From Paraburkholderia susongensis (GTDB taxonomy: Bacteria > Pseudomonadota > Gammaproteobacteria > Burkholderiales > Burkholderiaceae), in NCBI RefSeq assembly GCF_900177725.1, contig NZ_FXAT01000006.1, positions 186,001 to 250,000 of the forward strand: a stretch of DNA of 64,000 nucleotides, read 5' to 3'. The notes beneath the pieces were generated by a model, which saw only the letters and a list, made by a program, of their open reading frames with translations, did no database searches and was not told the DNA's origin. Both the position numbers and the translations under genes were made by a program. Positions within the stretch are counted from its first letter, which is position 1. Every line of letters starts with the position of its first letter. Of this stretch, positions 29,402-38,426 are shown piece by piece.

Positions 29402-30499
29402 TTACCCCGCAATCGCCACCGCGTCCGCCGCCGACCAGCGCAGCCGCAATGTCTGGCCGATCTCGTAACGCTCGCCGAGACGGTTCGTTGGAAAGGCAGC
29501 GACGAATTCCTCCACGCCCTGTGCCTGCGACTGCAGATACAGCTTCGTCATGCCGCCGGTGACCATGATGTCGGTCAGCTTCGCGCGCATCGTCTCTCCG
29601 CTATCCGGCATGTCGTGGCCGTCGGGCTCGACGCGCACGTTTTGCGGACGAATCATCACCTTGACGTGAGCGCCCGGCCGCACGTCCATGTCATAGGCCA
29701 TCGCATGGCCGCGATCCGCGCCGCCGACGCCCACGCGCACCTGCTCGCCATCGCGATGCGTCACGGTCGCGTCGAGCAGGTTCGATTCGCCGAGGAAATC
29801 CGCGACGAACACGTTGACCGGCCGGAAGTACAGATCGGCCGGCGTGCCGAGCTGCGTGATCGAACCGGCGTTCATCAGGCAGATGCGATCGGACATCGTC
29901 ATCGCTTCTTCCTGATCGTGCGTCACGTAGATGATCGTCGTGCCGAGATCGCGGTGAATACGCTTGATCTCGAGCTGCATGTGATCGCGCAGCTTCTTGT
30001 CGAGCGCGCCGAGCGGTTCGTCCATGAGAATGATCGACGGGCGATAGACCATGCAGCGCGCGAGCGCGACACGCTGCTGCTGACCGCCCGACAACTCGCG
30101 CGGGTAGCGCCCCGCGAGGTGCGGCAGATGCACCATCTCCAGCGCGTCGGCAACCTTCCTGCGCGCCGTCGCTGCATCGACCTTGCGCATTTGCAGCGGA
30201 AAGGCGACGTTCTCCGCGACCGTCATGTGCGGAAACAGCGCGTAGTTCTGAAACACCATCCCGATGTCGCGCTCGTACGGCGCGCCCCAGGTCACGTCGG
30301 TCCCGTTGATGCGGATCGTCCCGCCGTCCGGTTGCGCCAGCCCGGCGATCAGGCTGAGCAGCGTGGTTTTACCTGATCCGCTCGGGCCGAGCAGCGTGAG
30401 GAATTCTCCCTGCGCGACTTCGAGGTTCGTCGGGGCGAGCGCAACGAAATCGCCGTAGCGCTTGCAAAGCCCTTCGACATGCAGATTACTGGCTGACAT
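29402..30499 (-). CDS. ABC transporter ATP-binding protein (PotA-like)
   Basis: The 365-aa ATPase has Walker A GPSGSGKTT, the signature LSGGQQQRVALAR, Walker B IILMDEPLGALD and the H-loop VTHDQEEA. A C-terminal TOBE-type regulatory domain (about residues 240-360; VKVMIRPQNVRVEP) is typical of polyamine/iron-type importers. The frame is open 89 codons further upstream, but the start at 30499 (MSASNLHVEGLCKRYG) matches family length. It energises the fused permease encoded next. Confidence 0.92.
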   Translation of the reverse strand: MSASNLHVEGLCKRYGDFVALAPTNLEVAQGEFLTLLGPSGSGKTTLLSLIAGLAQPDGGTIRINGTDVTWGAPYERDIGMVFQNYALFPHMTVAENVAFPLQMRKVDAATARRKVADALEMVHLPHLAGRYPRELSGGQQQRVALARCMVYRPSIILMDEPLGALDKKLRDHMQLEIKRIHRDLGTTIIYVTHDQEEAMTMSDRICLMNAGSITQLGTPADLYFRPVNVFVADFLGESNLLDATVTHRDGEQVRVGVGGADRGHAMAYDMDVRPGAHVKVMIRPQNVRVEPDGHDMPDSGETMRAKLTDIMVTGGMTKLYLQSQAQGVEEFVAAFPTNRLGERYEIGQTLRLRWSAADAVAIAG

Positions 30500-30531
30500 T
30501 GATATCACGTCCTTGAAAATCGATGACCAGG

Positions 30532-31632
30532 TCAGGAGAGAATCCAGCTGTTGAATCGCTCCAACGCAACGCTTTGATTCTGTAGCCAGTAGTGCGCGTC
30601 GATGTGCAGGCCGCTCTTGATGTTCTCCGGATACGTCGGGCAGTTCTTCGCGACGGCCGGCTTCACGAAATTGAATGCCTCGGGTTGCGTGAGGCCCGCG
30701 GGGAAATAGTCGACGAGCTGCGCCTGACGCTTGGGATCGCTTGCGAACTTGATGAACTCGCGGCATGCATTCGCGTTCGGCGTCCCCTTCAGGATCGACC
30801 AGTTATCACAGCCCCAGATATTCTGGTTCCAGCAGATCGCCACCGGAGCGCCATTCGCCATCGCCGATTGCGCGCGCGAAGCCCACGTGGCGACCATCGC
30901 CACTTCGCCCGAACCGAGCATCTGCTCGACCTGTGCGCCGGTCGTCCACCAGACGTCCACGTGTTTTGCGACTTTGTTGAGGCTGTCGAAAGCGCGATCC
31001 AGATTGCACGGATAGACCTGCGCCGTAGGCACGCCCGAGGCCATCAGCGCCTGCTCGATCGTGTCGAACGGATACTTGCGCATCGCGCGGCGGCCGGGAA
31101 AGTCCTTGGCGTTCCAGAGGTCTGCCCACGAGCCCGGCGCCTTGCGGCCCTTGAACGCGTCGGTGCGGTACGCGAGCACCGTCGAGTACACGTTGGTGCC
31201 GACGCCGAACGGCGACATGTATTGGCCCGGAATCTTCGCGATCGTCGGATCCGCCTCGAGACCGTGGCGCTCGAGATATTCCTTGCCGCCCGACGTCAGC
31301 ATCAGGATCGCGGGCTGGCTGATCTTCGCCATGTCCCACGTGTAGCTGCCCGCCTCCACCATGCTCTTGATCTGTGCGGTCGGTTCCGCATTCGCCTGCA
31401 CGCCGATCACCTCGATGCCCGTTGCCTTCGTGAACGGCCCGTAGTACACGGCACCGTATGCCTTCGTATAGATTCCGCCGTCGTCACGAATGACGATTCG
31501 CTTGTTGGCCGCGCGCGAGGGCGTCCAGACGAACGGAAACGCGGTGGCCGCTGCCCCAACGGCGGCCACCTTCAGGACGCTGCGGCGCGACGGATTCTGA
31601 ACAGACTGAGTCGAGGAGTGCTTGGGTTTCAT
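30532..31632 (-). CDS. Extracellular substrate-binding protein, spermidine/putrescine-type, Tat-exported
   Basis: The 366-aa periplasmic protein has a signal with a twin-arginine motif (SRRSVLKVAAVGAAATAFPF), so it is probably exported folded. The mature part begins at about residue 42 (ANKRIVIRDDGGIYTKAYG) and contains PSPFG-like VGTNVYSTVLAYR and the domain-crossing DLWNAKDFPGRRA found in PotD-like proteins. It binds the imported compound in the periplasm; the compound is unknown, but the neighbouring oxidases favour a hydroxy acid over a polyamine. It is the second gene of the operon starting at 33153. Confidence 0.9.
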   Translation of the reverse strand: MKPKHSSTQSVQNPSRRSVLKVAAVGAAATAFPFVWTPSRAANKRIVIRDDGGIYTKAYGAVYYGPFTKATGIEVIGVQANAEPTAQIKSMVEAGSYTWDMAKISQPAILMLTSGGKEYLERHGLEADPTIAKIPGQYMSPFGVGTNVYSTVLAYRTDAFKGRKAPGSWADLWNAKDFPGRRAMRKYPFDTIEQALMASGVPTAQVYPCNLDRAFDSLNKVAKHVDVWWTTGAQVEQMLGSGEVAMVATWASRAQSAMANGAPVAICWNQNIWGCDNWSILKGTPNANACREFIKFASDPKRQAQLVDYFPAGLTQPEAFNFVKPAVAKNCPTYPENIKSGLHIDAHYWLQNQSVALERFNSWILS

Positions 31633-31725
31633 CGTGAGCTCCAGGTTTTCCGAATGACGTATGAAATGCGCCGGATTTCCACTTGTACGGGATCGGTTGG
31701 GCGCGTGGTGGAATGAACGGCGCGG

Positions 31726-33153
31726 TCAGGGAACGAGGCGCCCGGGATTCATCAGATTCCTCGGATCCAACGCCTGCTTGATGGCACGCATCATCGCCAG
31801 CTCGACCGGGGACTTGTAATGCGACATCTCCGGCAGGCCGGTTTGCCCGATTCCGTGCTCGGCGCTGAACGTGCCGCCCAGCCGGTACGCGACGTCGTTC
31901 ACACTGCGACGCAGCGCCGACGCCGTCGAGGCCGCATCGGACAAACCGTGCCAGGCGTCGAACGTGAACATCGGAATGAAATGCACATTGCCGTCGCCCA
32001 TATGGCCGACGATGACGATGTCGATATCCGGAACGATTTCGCGTACGGCTTGCGTCGCGCCTTCGATGAACGCGGGCACGGCGGACACCGGGACCGCGCA
32101 GTCGGTCGTCAGGCCGACACCGGCGCCTTTGTTCGCTTCGGTGACGCTGTGCCTGACTTCCCACAGTGCGGCACGTTGCGTATCGTTGGCCGCGACGATC
32201 ACGTCGAGAACGAGCCCCGCGCCGACGGCCTCTTCGAGCGTCTGCTGAAGACACTCGTCCATTTCTGCGCCATCGCGCGTATCCGACAATTCGACCAGCA
32301 CATGCCAGTCGTGGCGCTGCGCCAAGGGATTGCGGCGAAGCGGAACGCGCTCGACCACGAGCTGAAGCTGACGCTCGTTCATCAGTTCGTACGCCGAAAT
32401 TTGTGCTCCGCAATTTTCCTGGAATAACCCGAGCACGCGCAGCGCTGCCTGCGGATCGACGGGCGCAAACCATGCAAGCGAGTGATGCGTCGGCAACGCA
32501 TGCAGCTTGAGCGTCGCCGCCGTGATGATGCCGAGCGTGCCCTCGGCGCCCACGAACAGCTGCTTCAGATCGATCCCGGTGTTGTCCTTTCGCAGGCCCC
32601 GCAGACCATTCCAGATGCGGCCATCGGCGAGCACGACTTCGAGCCCGAGCACGTTCTCGCGCGTATTGCCATAGCGCAGCACGCTGGTGCCCCCCGCGTT
32701 CGTGGAGAGCGTGCCGCCTATCTGGCACGACCCTTCGGCGCCCAGGCTAACCGGATACAGGCATTGCACCTCGGCCGCCGCATCCTGCACGGCCTTCAGG
32801 ACGCACCCCGCTTCCACTTCGATCGAACGGTTGACGGCATCCACATGACGGATACGCCGCATGCGGGCGAGACTCACGATGACGGGCGCGGGCCCATTAG
32901 CGTCCGGCACCGCGCCTGCGCACAGACTCGTATTGCCGCCTTGCGGCAGCAGCGGAACGCCGGCTTGCGCGCAATGGCGAACGACGAGCGCAACCTGCTC
33001 GACGTTGGCCGGTTGCACGACGCACAGCGCCCGCCCTTTGTATCGCCCGCGAAAGTCCTCGACGAAGCCAGCCATATCCGGATCGTCCACCAACACCGCA
33101 TGGTTGCCGAGCGCCGATCGCAGGGAGGCGATCAATGCGGAGTCGTCGATCAT
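31726..33153 (-). CDS. FAD-linked 2-hydroxyacid oxidase/dehydrogenase (GlcD/D-lactate dehydrogenase type)
   Basis: The 475-aa flavoprotein has a PCMH-type FAD domain (about residues 30-210; PLLPQGGNTSLCAGAVP, LGAEGSCQIGGTLSTNAGG, and VGAEGTLGIITAATLKL) and a FAD-oxidase C domain with the metal-site motif GHMGDGNVHF and the C-terminal EHGIGQTGLPEM...LDPRNLMNPGRL. Relatives oxidise (R)-2-hydroxy acids such as D-lactate, glycolate or D-2-hydroxyglutarate. ATG at 33153 follows GGAGA; the upstream Met (33180) lacks such a site. It is the first gene of the five-gene importer operon. Confidence 0.9.
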   Translation of the reverse strand: MIDDSALIASLRSALGNHAVLVDDPDMAGFVEDFRGRYKGRALCVVQPANVEQVALVVRHCAQAGVPLLPQGGNTSLCAGAVPDANGPAPVIVSLARMRRIRHVDAVNRSIEVEAGCVLKAVQDAAAEVQCLYPVSLGAEGSCQIGGTLSTNAGGTSVLRYGNTRENVLGLEVVLADGRIWNGLRGLRKDNTGIDLKQLFVGAEGTLGIITAATLKLHALPTHHSLAWFAPVDPQAALRVLGLFQENCGAQISAYELMNERQLQLVVERVPLRRNPLAQRHDWHVLVELSDTRDGAEMDECLQQTLEEAVGAGLVLDVIVAANDTQRAALWEVRHSVTEANKGAGVGLTTDCAVPVSAVPAFIEGATQAVREIVPDIDIVIVGHMGDGNVHFIPMFTFDAWHGLSDAASTASALRRSVNDVAYRLGGTFSAEHGIGQTGLPEMSHYKSPVELAMMRAIKQALDPRNLMNPGRLVP

Positions 33154-33230
33154 CTGTGGTCTCCAATGTAGGGGGTACACCGTTGTCAGCGGTCGCTACG
33201 GGGCATGGAGCCAAGAATAGAGAGACAAAA

Positions 33231-33266
33231 ATCGCAATGGAATTTAAACAATCGCTATGCAATTAC
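33231..33266. promoter_or_regulatory. Direct repeats and putative IclR element before the FAD oxidase operon
   Basis: ATCGCAATG (33231-33239) and ATCGCTATG (33251-33259) are direct repeats 20 bp apart, two helical turns. The second runs into ATGCAATTAC (33257-33266), which resembles ATACAATTAC in the IclR divergent promoter at 25794-25803. It lies about 80-115 bp before the operon start. Confidence 0.42.
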
Positions 33267-33550
33267 TTCGTGCGCAACTCTTGTTTAATCTTTATTAATC
33301 AATATGTTAGATAGAACGATTTTGCTCTGGCCTGTCTGCCGAGCAATCAAATGCGCCCGCAACAGGGTTGCGCTCGCTTAGGCGACGTGCCCGCTCCCGG
33401 GCACGGCAATGTAGTGACGAACAGGATCCCGGCCAATCGCTTCTCGCCGTGAGCCGGCACGGTTACGTTATTGCCTCGCGAAACCCTCACGCTGCCGGTC
33501 GGAGTCAAATGCGCTGAGCGATAGCGTCAGCGGAGACTTCATATGGGTTT

Positions 33551-33567
33551 TGTCGCGATAAGGCAGT
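33551..33567 (+). repeat. Copy 1 of 17-bp direct repeat flanking the GH3/AraC module
   Basis: TGTCGCGATAAGGCAGT differs by one base from TGTTGCGATAAGGCAGT at 37437-37453. The second copy is the end of the AraC coding region, and this copy, read in the same frame, also encodes VAIRQ. It is therefore probably a remnant of a duplicated AraC 3' end or a recombination scar. Confidence 0.7.
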
Positions 33568-33655
33568 TCTGGCGGGTTCGACCGATATTAGTAGGATTAC
33601 TTATTTAATCGGCGAATGGATACGCGACATCAAAGAGAGGTTATGGCTGTGGAGA

Positions 33656-33681
33656 GTCTGGGCATCTCACGATGCCCAGAC
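33656..33681 (-). terminator. Hairpin after the GH3 gene
   Basis: A perfect 10-bp stem (GTCTGGGCAT/ATGCCCAGAC, 6-nt loop) lies 10 bp beyond the GH3 stop codon on its transcribed strand. Only a short pyrimidine tract follows. Confidence 0.65.
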
Positions 33682-33691
33682 CGTATGTCGC

Positions 33692-36016
33692 TCAGTGCAT
33701 ATCTCCAACGGAAACACGCTCAGACAAGGCATTTGTGTCACGCGACGACGATTCCGCCCAGATCTCGTAGCTTCCGCCGTGCACCTGCCACGAATGCGTT
33801 GTGACATTCCATGTAGCGAGGCGCCGCGCGGGGATGACGACATTCACCTGCTGCGACTGTCCGGGATTCAAGCCGACTTTCGCCCATCCCACCAGACGCT
33901 TCGGCGGCTCGCCCAGGCCGGGTGGCAGCGTGGCATACACTTGGGCAACCTCGGCCCCGGCACGCGAACCGGTGTTGGTGACGGTGAAGGTGGCGATCAC
34001 GTTGCCTCCATGATCGGTACGTGTCCTGAGCCCCGAGTACGAGAAACTCGTATAGGAAAGACCGTAGCCGAAGGGGAACAGTGGATCGATGTTCTTCGCG
34101 TCGTACCAGCGGTATCCCATCAGGAGTCCCTCGCTATAGACGACATTGAGATTATTGGCGTCGATCGTCGGCTGCGGCAGATCGGCTTCCTGCCGGGGGA
34201 AGGTGATCGGAAGCTTGCCAGAAGGGTTCACATCGCCGAACAGGATGTCGGCGATACCCTGCCCTCCTTGCACACCCGGATACCATGCTTCCAGTACGCC
34301 GTGAACGCTATCGAGCCACGGCATCGTGACGGGACTTCCGTTCTCTAGCACGACGATAGTGCGCTTCGCCCTGGCTGCCACTGCGTTGATCAGCGCATTC
34401 TGATCGTAGCTCTGGTTGCTCGGGTCAGCCTTGCTGTCCGGCAGCGACAGGCTCGCCAGATCCGAGCCTTCGCTCTCCCACTGCGTGGCGAACACGATCG
34501 CCACATCTGCGTTGGCGGCTGCGCTCGCCGCAGCCGCGGCATTCGTGCCATCGAGGAACGTCACCGTGGCCTGCGGCGCCTTAGCCTTGATGGCGTTGAA
34601 CGGTGAAGACTTGTACCAGGTGGCGCACGTTGAAAGCAGCGGGTTCCCTGACTGGCATCCCGACACCGCATTGCCGTCAGCCGCGGGCACGCCTCCGGAT
34701 CCGCCTCCGGATATCACGCCGACGTCGGCATGGCCGCCGATTACGACGACCGAGTGCAGACTGCCAGCCGCGAGCGGAAGAACCGGCTGATTGCTGCCGT
34801 CTGGCGAGGCATTCTTTAGCAGGACCATCGACTCGTGCGCCACAGTCAAGGCGTCGCGGTTGCCTGCCGTCTGGTCGACCGAGCCGCCGGGGGTCGGCGG
34901 GTTATCCATGACGCCAAGGGCGATCATGGTGCGAAGCCTACGGAAGACCATGTCATTGAGACGGGAAACCGGAACGCTACCCGACTGGACCGCGCTCTTG
35001 AGCGCGCTGCCGAAATAGGAAGTGATGCCATAGGATGCTCCGGCCGCCCCGAGATCCCCGGGCTGCTCTTCGTCCAGACCCGCCATTGCCGACGCGACGG
35101 TACTATGGTTGGCCGTCCAGTCCGATTGCACTTTTCCTTTGAATCCCCACTCATTCTTGAGGATGGTCGTCAGGAGCTCCGGGTTCTGGCAGGCGTACAC
35201 GCCATTGATCAGGTTGTACGAACACATCACATTGCCGGGACGCCCCTCACGCACGGCAATCTCGAATGCCAGCAACTCCGTTTCCCGCATCGTTCTTTCA
35301 TCGACCACCGAATTGCTCGTCATCCGGTTCGTTTCCTGGTCGTTGAACGCGTAGTGCTTGACCGTTGCGATCACGTTCTGCGACTGCGTCCCCATGGTTC
35401 GCGCGGCGCTCATCGTGCCGGCCAGGACGGGATCTTCGCCCATGTACTCGAACGTTCGGCCATCACGCGGTTCACGTGCAAGATTGATCCCTCCGCCGAG
35501 TCCTTCCGCGTAGCCAAGAACGCGAAGCTCACGTGCAATACGCGCCCCGTAGATCCCGGCGAGCTGCACGTTCCAGCTCGCGGCGAGCGCAACCGGGGCA
35601 GGAAGAGCCGTGGCATGAGCGTTCTGGACATTCACGCCGCCGGCCGAATCCGCGGTGGCCAACGCAGGAATGCCCAGGCGACTGACGCCGGGGATGTAGC
35701 CGGCGCCCTGCACCCACGAAGGAAAGGGGCCGCCTAAACCGACGGTGGGCATACCCGTTCCGTGTACCAACTGGATCTTTTCGTCCAGCGTCAGTTGGGC
35801 TACCAGCGCTGCCGCGCGCATATCGGCCAGGTCGCCTTTCTTTTTCCAGTTGGCGTCCGGCTGCGCCTGACTCGAAGAATGAGAAAGGAGGTTCGACACA
35901 ACCGAAAATGGGCTATCGCCCCATGTGAGATTGGTAGCAGCTTGATCCGCGTACGCCGCCGAGCCGGCACATAGCGCGCCGACTACAGCGACGGCTATTT
36001 TCTTAGGATGCCTCAT
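33692..36016 (-). CDS. Secreted glycoside hydrolase family 3 (beta-glucosidase-like) with C-terminal FnIII-like domain
   Basis: The 774-aa protein starts with a Sec signal peptide (MRHPKKIAVAVVGALCAGSAAYA). The GH3 barrel is at about residues 50-370, with nucleophile Asp299 in KVQSDWTANH. The sandwich domain (about 390-640; VAHESMVLLKNASPDGSNQPVLPL) follows, then a fibronectin type III-like domain (about 690-760; GSRAGAEVAQVYATLPPGLGEPPKRLVGWAKV). This layout is typical of enzymes cleaving beta-glucosides or plant oligosaccharides in the periplasm or outside. ATG at 36016 is chosen for its AGGAGA site. It is not a close copy of the GH3 lipoprotein at 11.0-13.0 kb. Confidence 0.92.
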   Translation of the reverse strand: MRHPKKIAVAVVGALCAGSAAYADQAATNLTWGDSPFSVVSNLLSHSSSQAQPDANWKKKGDLADMRAAALVAQLTLDEKIQLVHGTGMPTVGLGGPFPSWVQGAGYIPGVSRLGIPALATADSAGGVNVQNAHATALPAPVALAASWNVQLAGIYGARIARELRVLGYAEGLGGGINLAREPRDGRTFEYMGEDPVLAGTMSAARTMGTQSQNVIATVKHYAFNDQETNRMTSNSVVDERTMRETELLAFEIAVREGRPGNVMCSYNLINGVYACQNPELLTTILKNEWGFKGKVQSDWTANHSTVASAMAGLDEEQPGDLGAAGASYGITSYFGSALKSAVQSGSVPVSRLNDMVFRRLRTMIALGVMDNPPTPGGSVDQTAGNRDALTVAHESMVLLKNASPDGSNQPVLPLAAGSLHSVVVIGGHADVGVISGGGSGGVPAADGNAVSGCQSGNPLLSTCATWYKSSPFNAIKAKAPQATVTFLDGTNAAAAASAAANADVAIVFATQWESEGSDLASLSLPDSKADPSNQSYDQNALINAVAARAKRTIVVLENGSPVTMPWLDSVHGVLEAWYPGVQGGQGIADILFGDVNPSGKLPITFPRQEADLPQPTIDANNLNVVYSEGLLMGYRWYDAKNIDPLFPFGYGLSYTSFSYSGLRTRTDHGGNVIATFTVTNTGSRAGAEVAQVYATLPPGLGEPPKRLVGWAKVGLNPGQSQQVNVVIPARRLATWNVTTHSWQVHGGSYEIWAESSSRDTNALSERVSVGDMH

Positions 36017-36399
36017 GATTGTTCTCCTGTTTGCCAATTGCGTAAGCTACGGTCCGCACGGTCGCAGAGCCGTAATCAGACTACATTTTTCTTATAATCT
36101 TTTATTGAATTGGCCTACCTCGCGGGATGACGATAGCATCACAGGAAACGCGTGCGCTTATCCTGGCGTCGCAGAATTTAACCTCGTGTCGCGACATCAG
36201 GGTAAGCCTTACCCGCGTAACATTTGGTCCTTTCTTTTTGCTTTCGCGAGCTTACGCAATCGTCGCGAAGACGCTTGCCACCCATGCATCGGACAATGGG
36301 GATTCGATAGCCGAACACATCAGGCCATTTGAAGGTTTGAACAAGGATGCTAAAGTCGCCAGATAACTGCGGTTAGCCGAGGCGGCATCTCTCCGTTCC
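36017..36399. other. Divergent promoter region, 383 bp
   Basis: This region is clearly AT-richer than the window average and separates the GH3 and AraC genes. A run at 36085-36112 (ACATTTTTCTTATAATCTTTTATTGAA) includes TATAAT-like -10 material on the plus strand. I find no clear operator and no credible ORF. Confidence 0.5.
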
Positions 36400-37458
36400 A
36401 TGGTGTCTCTTATGACGATCAACCAGAAGACCGTTTCGAACGTCCTTGCTCAACTTTCGCTTAAATCCGCAGTTGAAAATGGCATGTCGCCGCATGATTT
36501 CACGCGCCTCACCGGAATAACGGAGGCCGAGCTCGCACATCCGGACGGTCGCATACCCGCTCACAAACACATTGCGATGCTCAATCTGCTGGAGCCTGGC
36601 TATCAGACTTCAGAACGGCTCGAATCATTTTCCGATTATTCCTTTCGGGCGCCCATCAGTACGTTATTGGCAATCGTCACGAATTGCCCGACTTTGACGA
36701 AGGCCTTCGACCAGTTCTTGCGCTACCGGATCCTGATCGGAAATGTCGATACCGTGAAGGTCAAGCGCGCTGGCCAGATCTTCGAATTCGAATACGTTCT
36801 GGATGGCGCAGGCAGAAGTTCATCGAGCGCCTTTTATAATTTTCTCCTGCTCATCCAGCTGGCCGAACAATACAACGACGATAAGCCGTATCCCGCTCAT
36901 ATTGAGCTAACCGGAAATCCTTTTTCGGCCACATCCCAGTTATCGCAGCTTTGCGGCTCGACCGTGCAATTCGGGCAAAGTCGGAACAGAATGCTTTTGA
37001 AATCCAGCTCAGCGGACCTACCGCATCGCAGATATAACGAATTTACCGACAGAATAATTTGCGGACAAGCCGATGCCGATATCATCCGCTTTCTTGTCGG
37101 CCATTCCTTTTCTTCGAGAATCGAAGATTTCGTGACGAAGATGATACGGGAGTCGCACTCCGGCCACCCATTTTCCACACCCCTGGAGGAAGTCTGCGAG
37201 CGCCTCGGCATTTCCCGCTCGACACTGCACCGGCGCTTACAGGGTGAAGGGACAAACTTCCAGACCATCCTCGCACGCGCCCGGCTCGCGGAGGCAAAAC
37301 GACTGCTGCCGTTCGCTGATTTTTCGGTTGCCGCGGTCAGCGACCATTTGGGATTTTCATCGCCCTCGGCATTCTCGCGCTTCTTTCTCGAGAACAGCGG
37401 CAAGTCCCCGCTGCGCTACAAGCTCGAAAATGGTTCTGTTGCGATAAGGCAGTCTTGA
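36400..37458 (+). CDS. AraC-family regulator with Arabinose_bd-type N-terminal domain (second copy)
   Basis: The 352-aa protein has the same plan as the one at 9630-10688. An N-terminal ligand domain (about 20-220) shows NGMSPHDFTRLTGITEAELAHPDGRI and FDQFLRYRILIGNVD. The C-terminal double HTH (about 255-345) shows CERLGISRSTLHRRLQGEGTNFQ and VSDHLGFSSPSAFSRFFLENSG. It is divergent from the secreted GH3 and probably activates it. Its codon use and GC content look lower than those of neighbouring operons, suggesting later acquisition of the pair. Met5 (36412) is an alternative start. Confidence 0.88.
   Translation: MVSLMTINQKTVSNVLAQLSLKSAVENGMSPHDFTRLTGITEAELAHPDGRIPAHKHIAMLNLLEPGYQTSERLESFSDYSFRAPISTLLAIVTNCPTLTKAFDQFLRYRILIGNVDTVKVKRAGQIFEFEYVLDGAGRSSSSAFYNFLLLIQLAEQYNDDKPYPAHIELTGNPFSATSQLSQLCGSTVQFGQSRNRMLLKSSSADLPHRRYNEFTDRIICGQADADIIRFLVGHSFSSRIEDFVTKMIRESHSGHPFSTPLEEVCERLGISRSTLHRRLQGEGTNFQTILARARLAEAKRLLPFADFSVAAVSDHLGFSSPSAFSRFFLENSGKSPLRYKLENGSVAIRQS
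37437..37453 (+). repeat. Copy 2 of 17-bp direct repeat
   Basis: TGTTGCGATAAGGCAGT lies in the last codons of the AraC gene and pairs with the copy at 33551-33567, about 3.9 kb apart. The interval holds exactly the GH3/AraC module. Confidence 0.7.
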
Positions 37459-37517
37459 TAGGCTGCGTTGCCGCGACAGAACCCGAAATTGCATTTGGAC
37501 AGTGATTAAATCGCGCA

Positions 37518-38426
37518 TCACGTCACGATGCCGAGACCGCGCGCCGTCTCGCGCGCCAGCTCCACGAATTGCGTGACGCGCGCATTCGCGTCGCCATACC
37601 GGTGCGCGATGTACAGCACGGTTGTCGTATCGCGATCCGCCAGTTCGCGGAACGTCACGCCCGGCACAGCGATGCTGCGCAGCGGAGCCGGCACGAGCGC
37701 GATGCCGAGTCCCGTTGCCGTCAAGCCGATCAGCGTCGACGCCTGCTGCGCCTCCTGAACGACGCGAGGTTCGAAGCCACGTTTCGCACAGAGCGCGAGT
37801 ATCTGTTCATAGATCGCGATGCCCGCGGTTTTCGGATAGCCGATAAACGACTCGTCGCGCAGGTCCGCGATGCGGATCGTCCGGCGCGTCGCAAAACGAT
37901 GCCGCTCGTGCATCGCGAGCAGTAGCGGTTCGGTCGTGAGCGGCTCGAGGACGAGTCGCGAAGGCGCCGGACCCTCCGGCAATCGCAGCAGCCCCACGTC
38001 GAGCTCGCGCTGCTCCAGCGCGACGATCTGCCGGTTCGACGGCAGCTCTGACAGCACGATGTTGACGCTCGGGCGCAGCGTGCGGTACGCGTGAATCAGG
38101 CGCGGAAACACCGGCGACAGCGACGACGCATTCGTGAATCCGACCCGCAGACGCCCCACATCGCCGCTAATGGTCTCCCACACGCTTTCCTTCGCATGCT
38201 CGACGCGCGCGAGGATCGCGCGCGCATCTTCCAGCAGCGCAAAGCCTGCCTCGGTCAGCGCGACGCTGCGTTGCGTGCGGTGAAAGAGCCGCCCGCCAAG
38301 TTCGTCCTCGAGCGCCTGGATCGCGAGGCTGAGCGGAGCCTGCGTGATACCCAGCCGTTCCGCGCTGCGGCGGAAGTGCAGTTCCTCGGCCAGCACGACG
38401 AAGTACTCCAGATGGCGAAAATTCAT
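37518..38426 (-). CDS. LysR-family transcriptional regulator
   Basis: The 302-aa protein starts with MNFRHLEYFVVLAEELHFRRSAERLGITQAPLSLAIQALEDELG, the standard LysR helix-turn-helix. A substrate-binding domain follows (about residues 90-295) with VGFTNASSLSPVFPRLI. The group resembles CatR/BenM-like regulators of aromatic catabolism. It is divergent from the HpaI/LigI-type operon and is probably its activator. An upstream Met at 38465 would add 13 residues; neither start has a good ribosome site. Confidence 0.9.
   Translation of the reverse strand: MNFRHLEYFVVLAEELHFRRSAERLGITQAPLSLAIQALEDELGGRLFHRTQRSVALTEAGFALLEDARAILARVEHAKESVWETISGDVGRLRVGFTNASSLSPVFPRLIHAYRTLRPSVNIVLSELPSNRQIVALEQRELDVGLLRLPEGPAPSRLVLEPLTTEPLLLAMHERHRFATRRTIRIADLRDESFIGYPKTAGIAIYEQILALCAKRGFEPRVVQEAQQASTLIGLTATGLGIALVPAPLRSIAVPGVTFRELADRDTTTVLYIAHRYGDANARVTQFVELARETARGLGIVT

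Larger units (their letters stand above)
33154..33691. other. Intergenic region, 538 bp
   Basis: The right part near 33220-33330 is AT-rich and forms the promoter of the FAD oxidase operon. Further along are the 17-bp repeat copy at 33551-33567 and the GH3 terminator at 33656-33681. A 62-codon ORF at 33616 runs across that terminator and into the end of the GH3 gene and is not credible. Confidence 0.5.

Noticed and set aside
27557..30376. A 939-codon plus-strand open frame across the ABC transporter genes
   Set aside because: It is antisense to three well-supported genes, is extremely rich in Arg, His, Asp and Glu, and has no domain character; it is the usual by-product of high GC at codon third positions.
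33616..33804. A 62-codon ORF after the GH3 gene
   Set aside because: It runs through the GH3 terminator hairpin and into the GH3 coding region on the opposite strand; no support.
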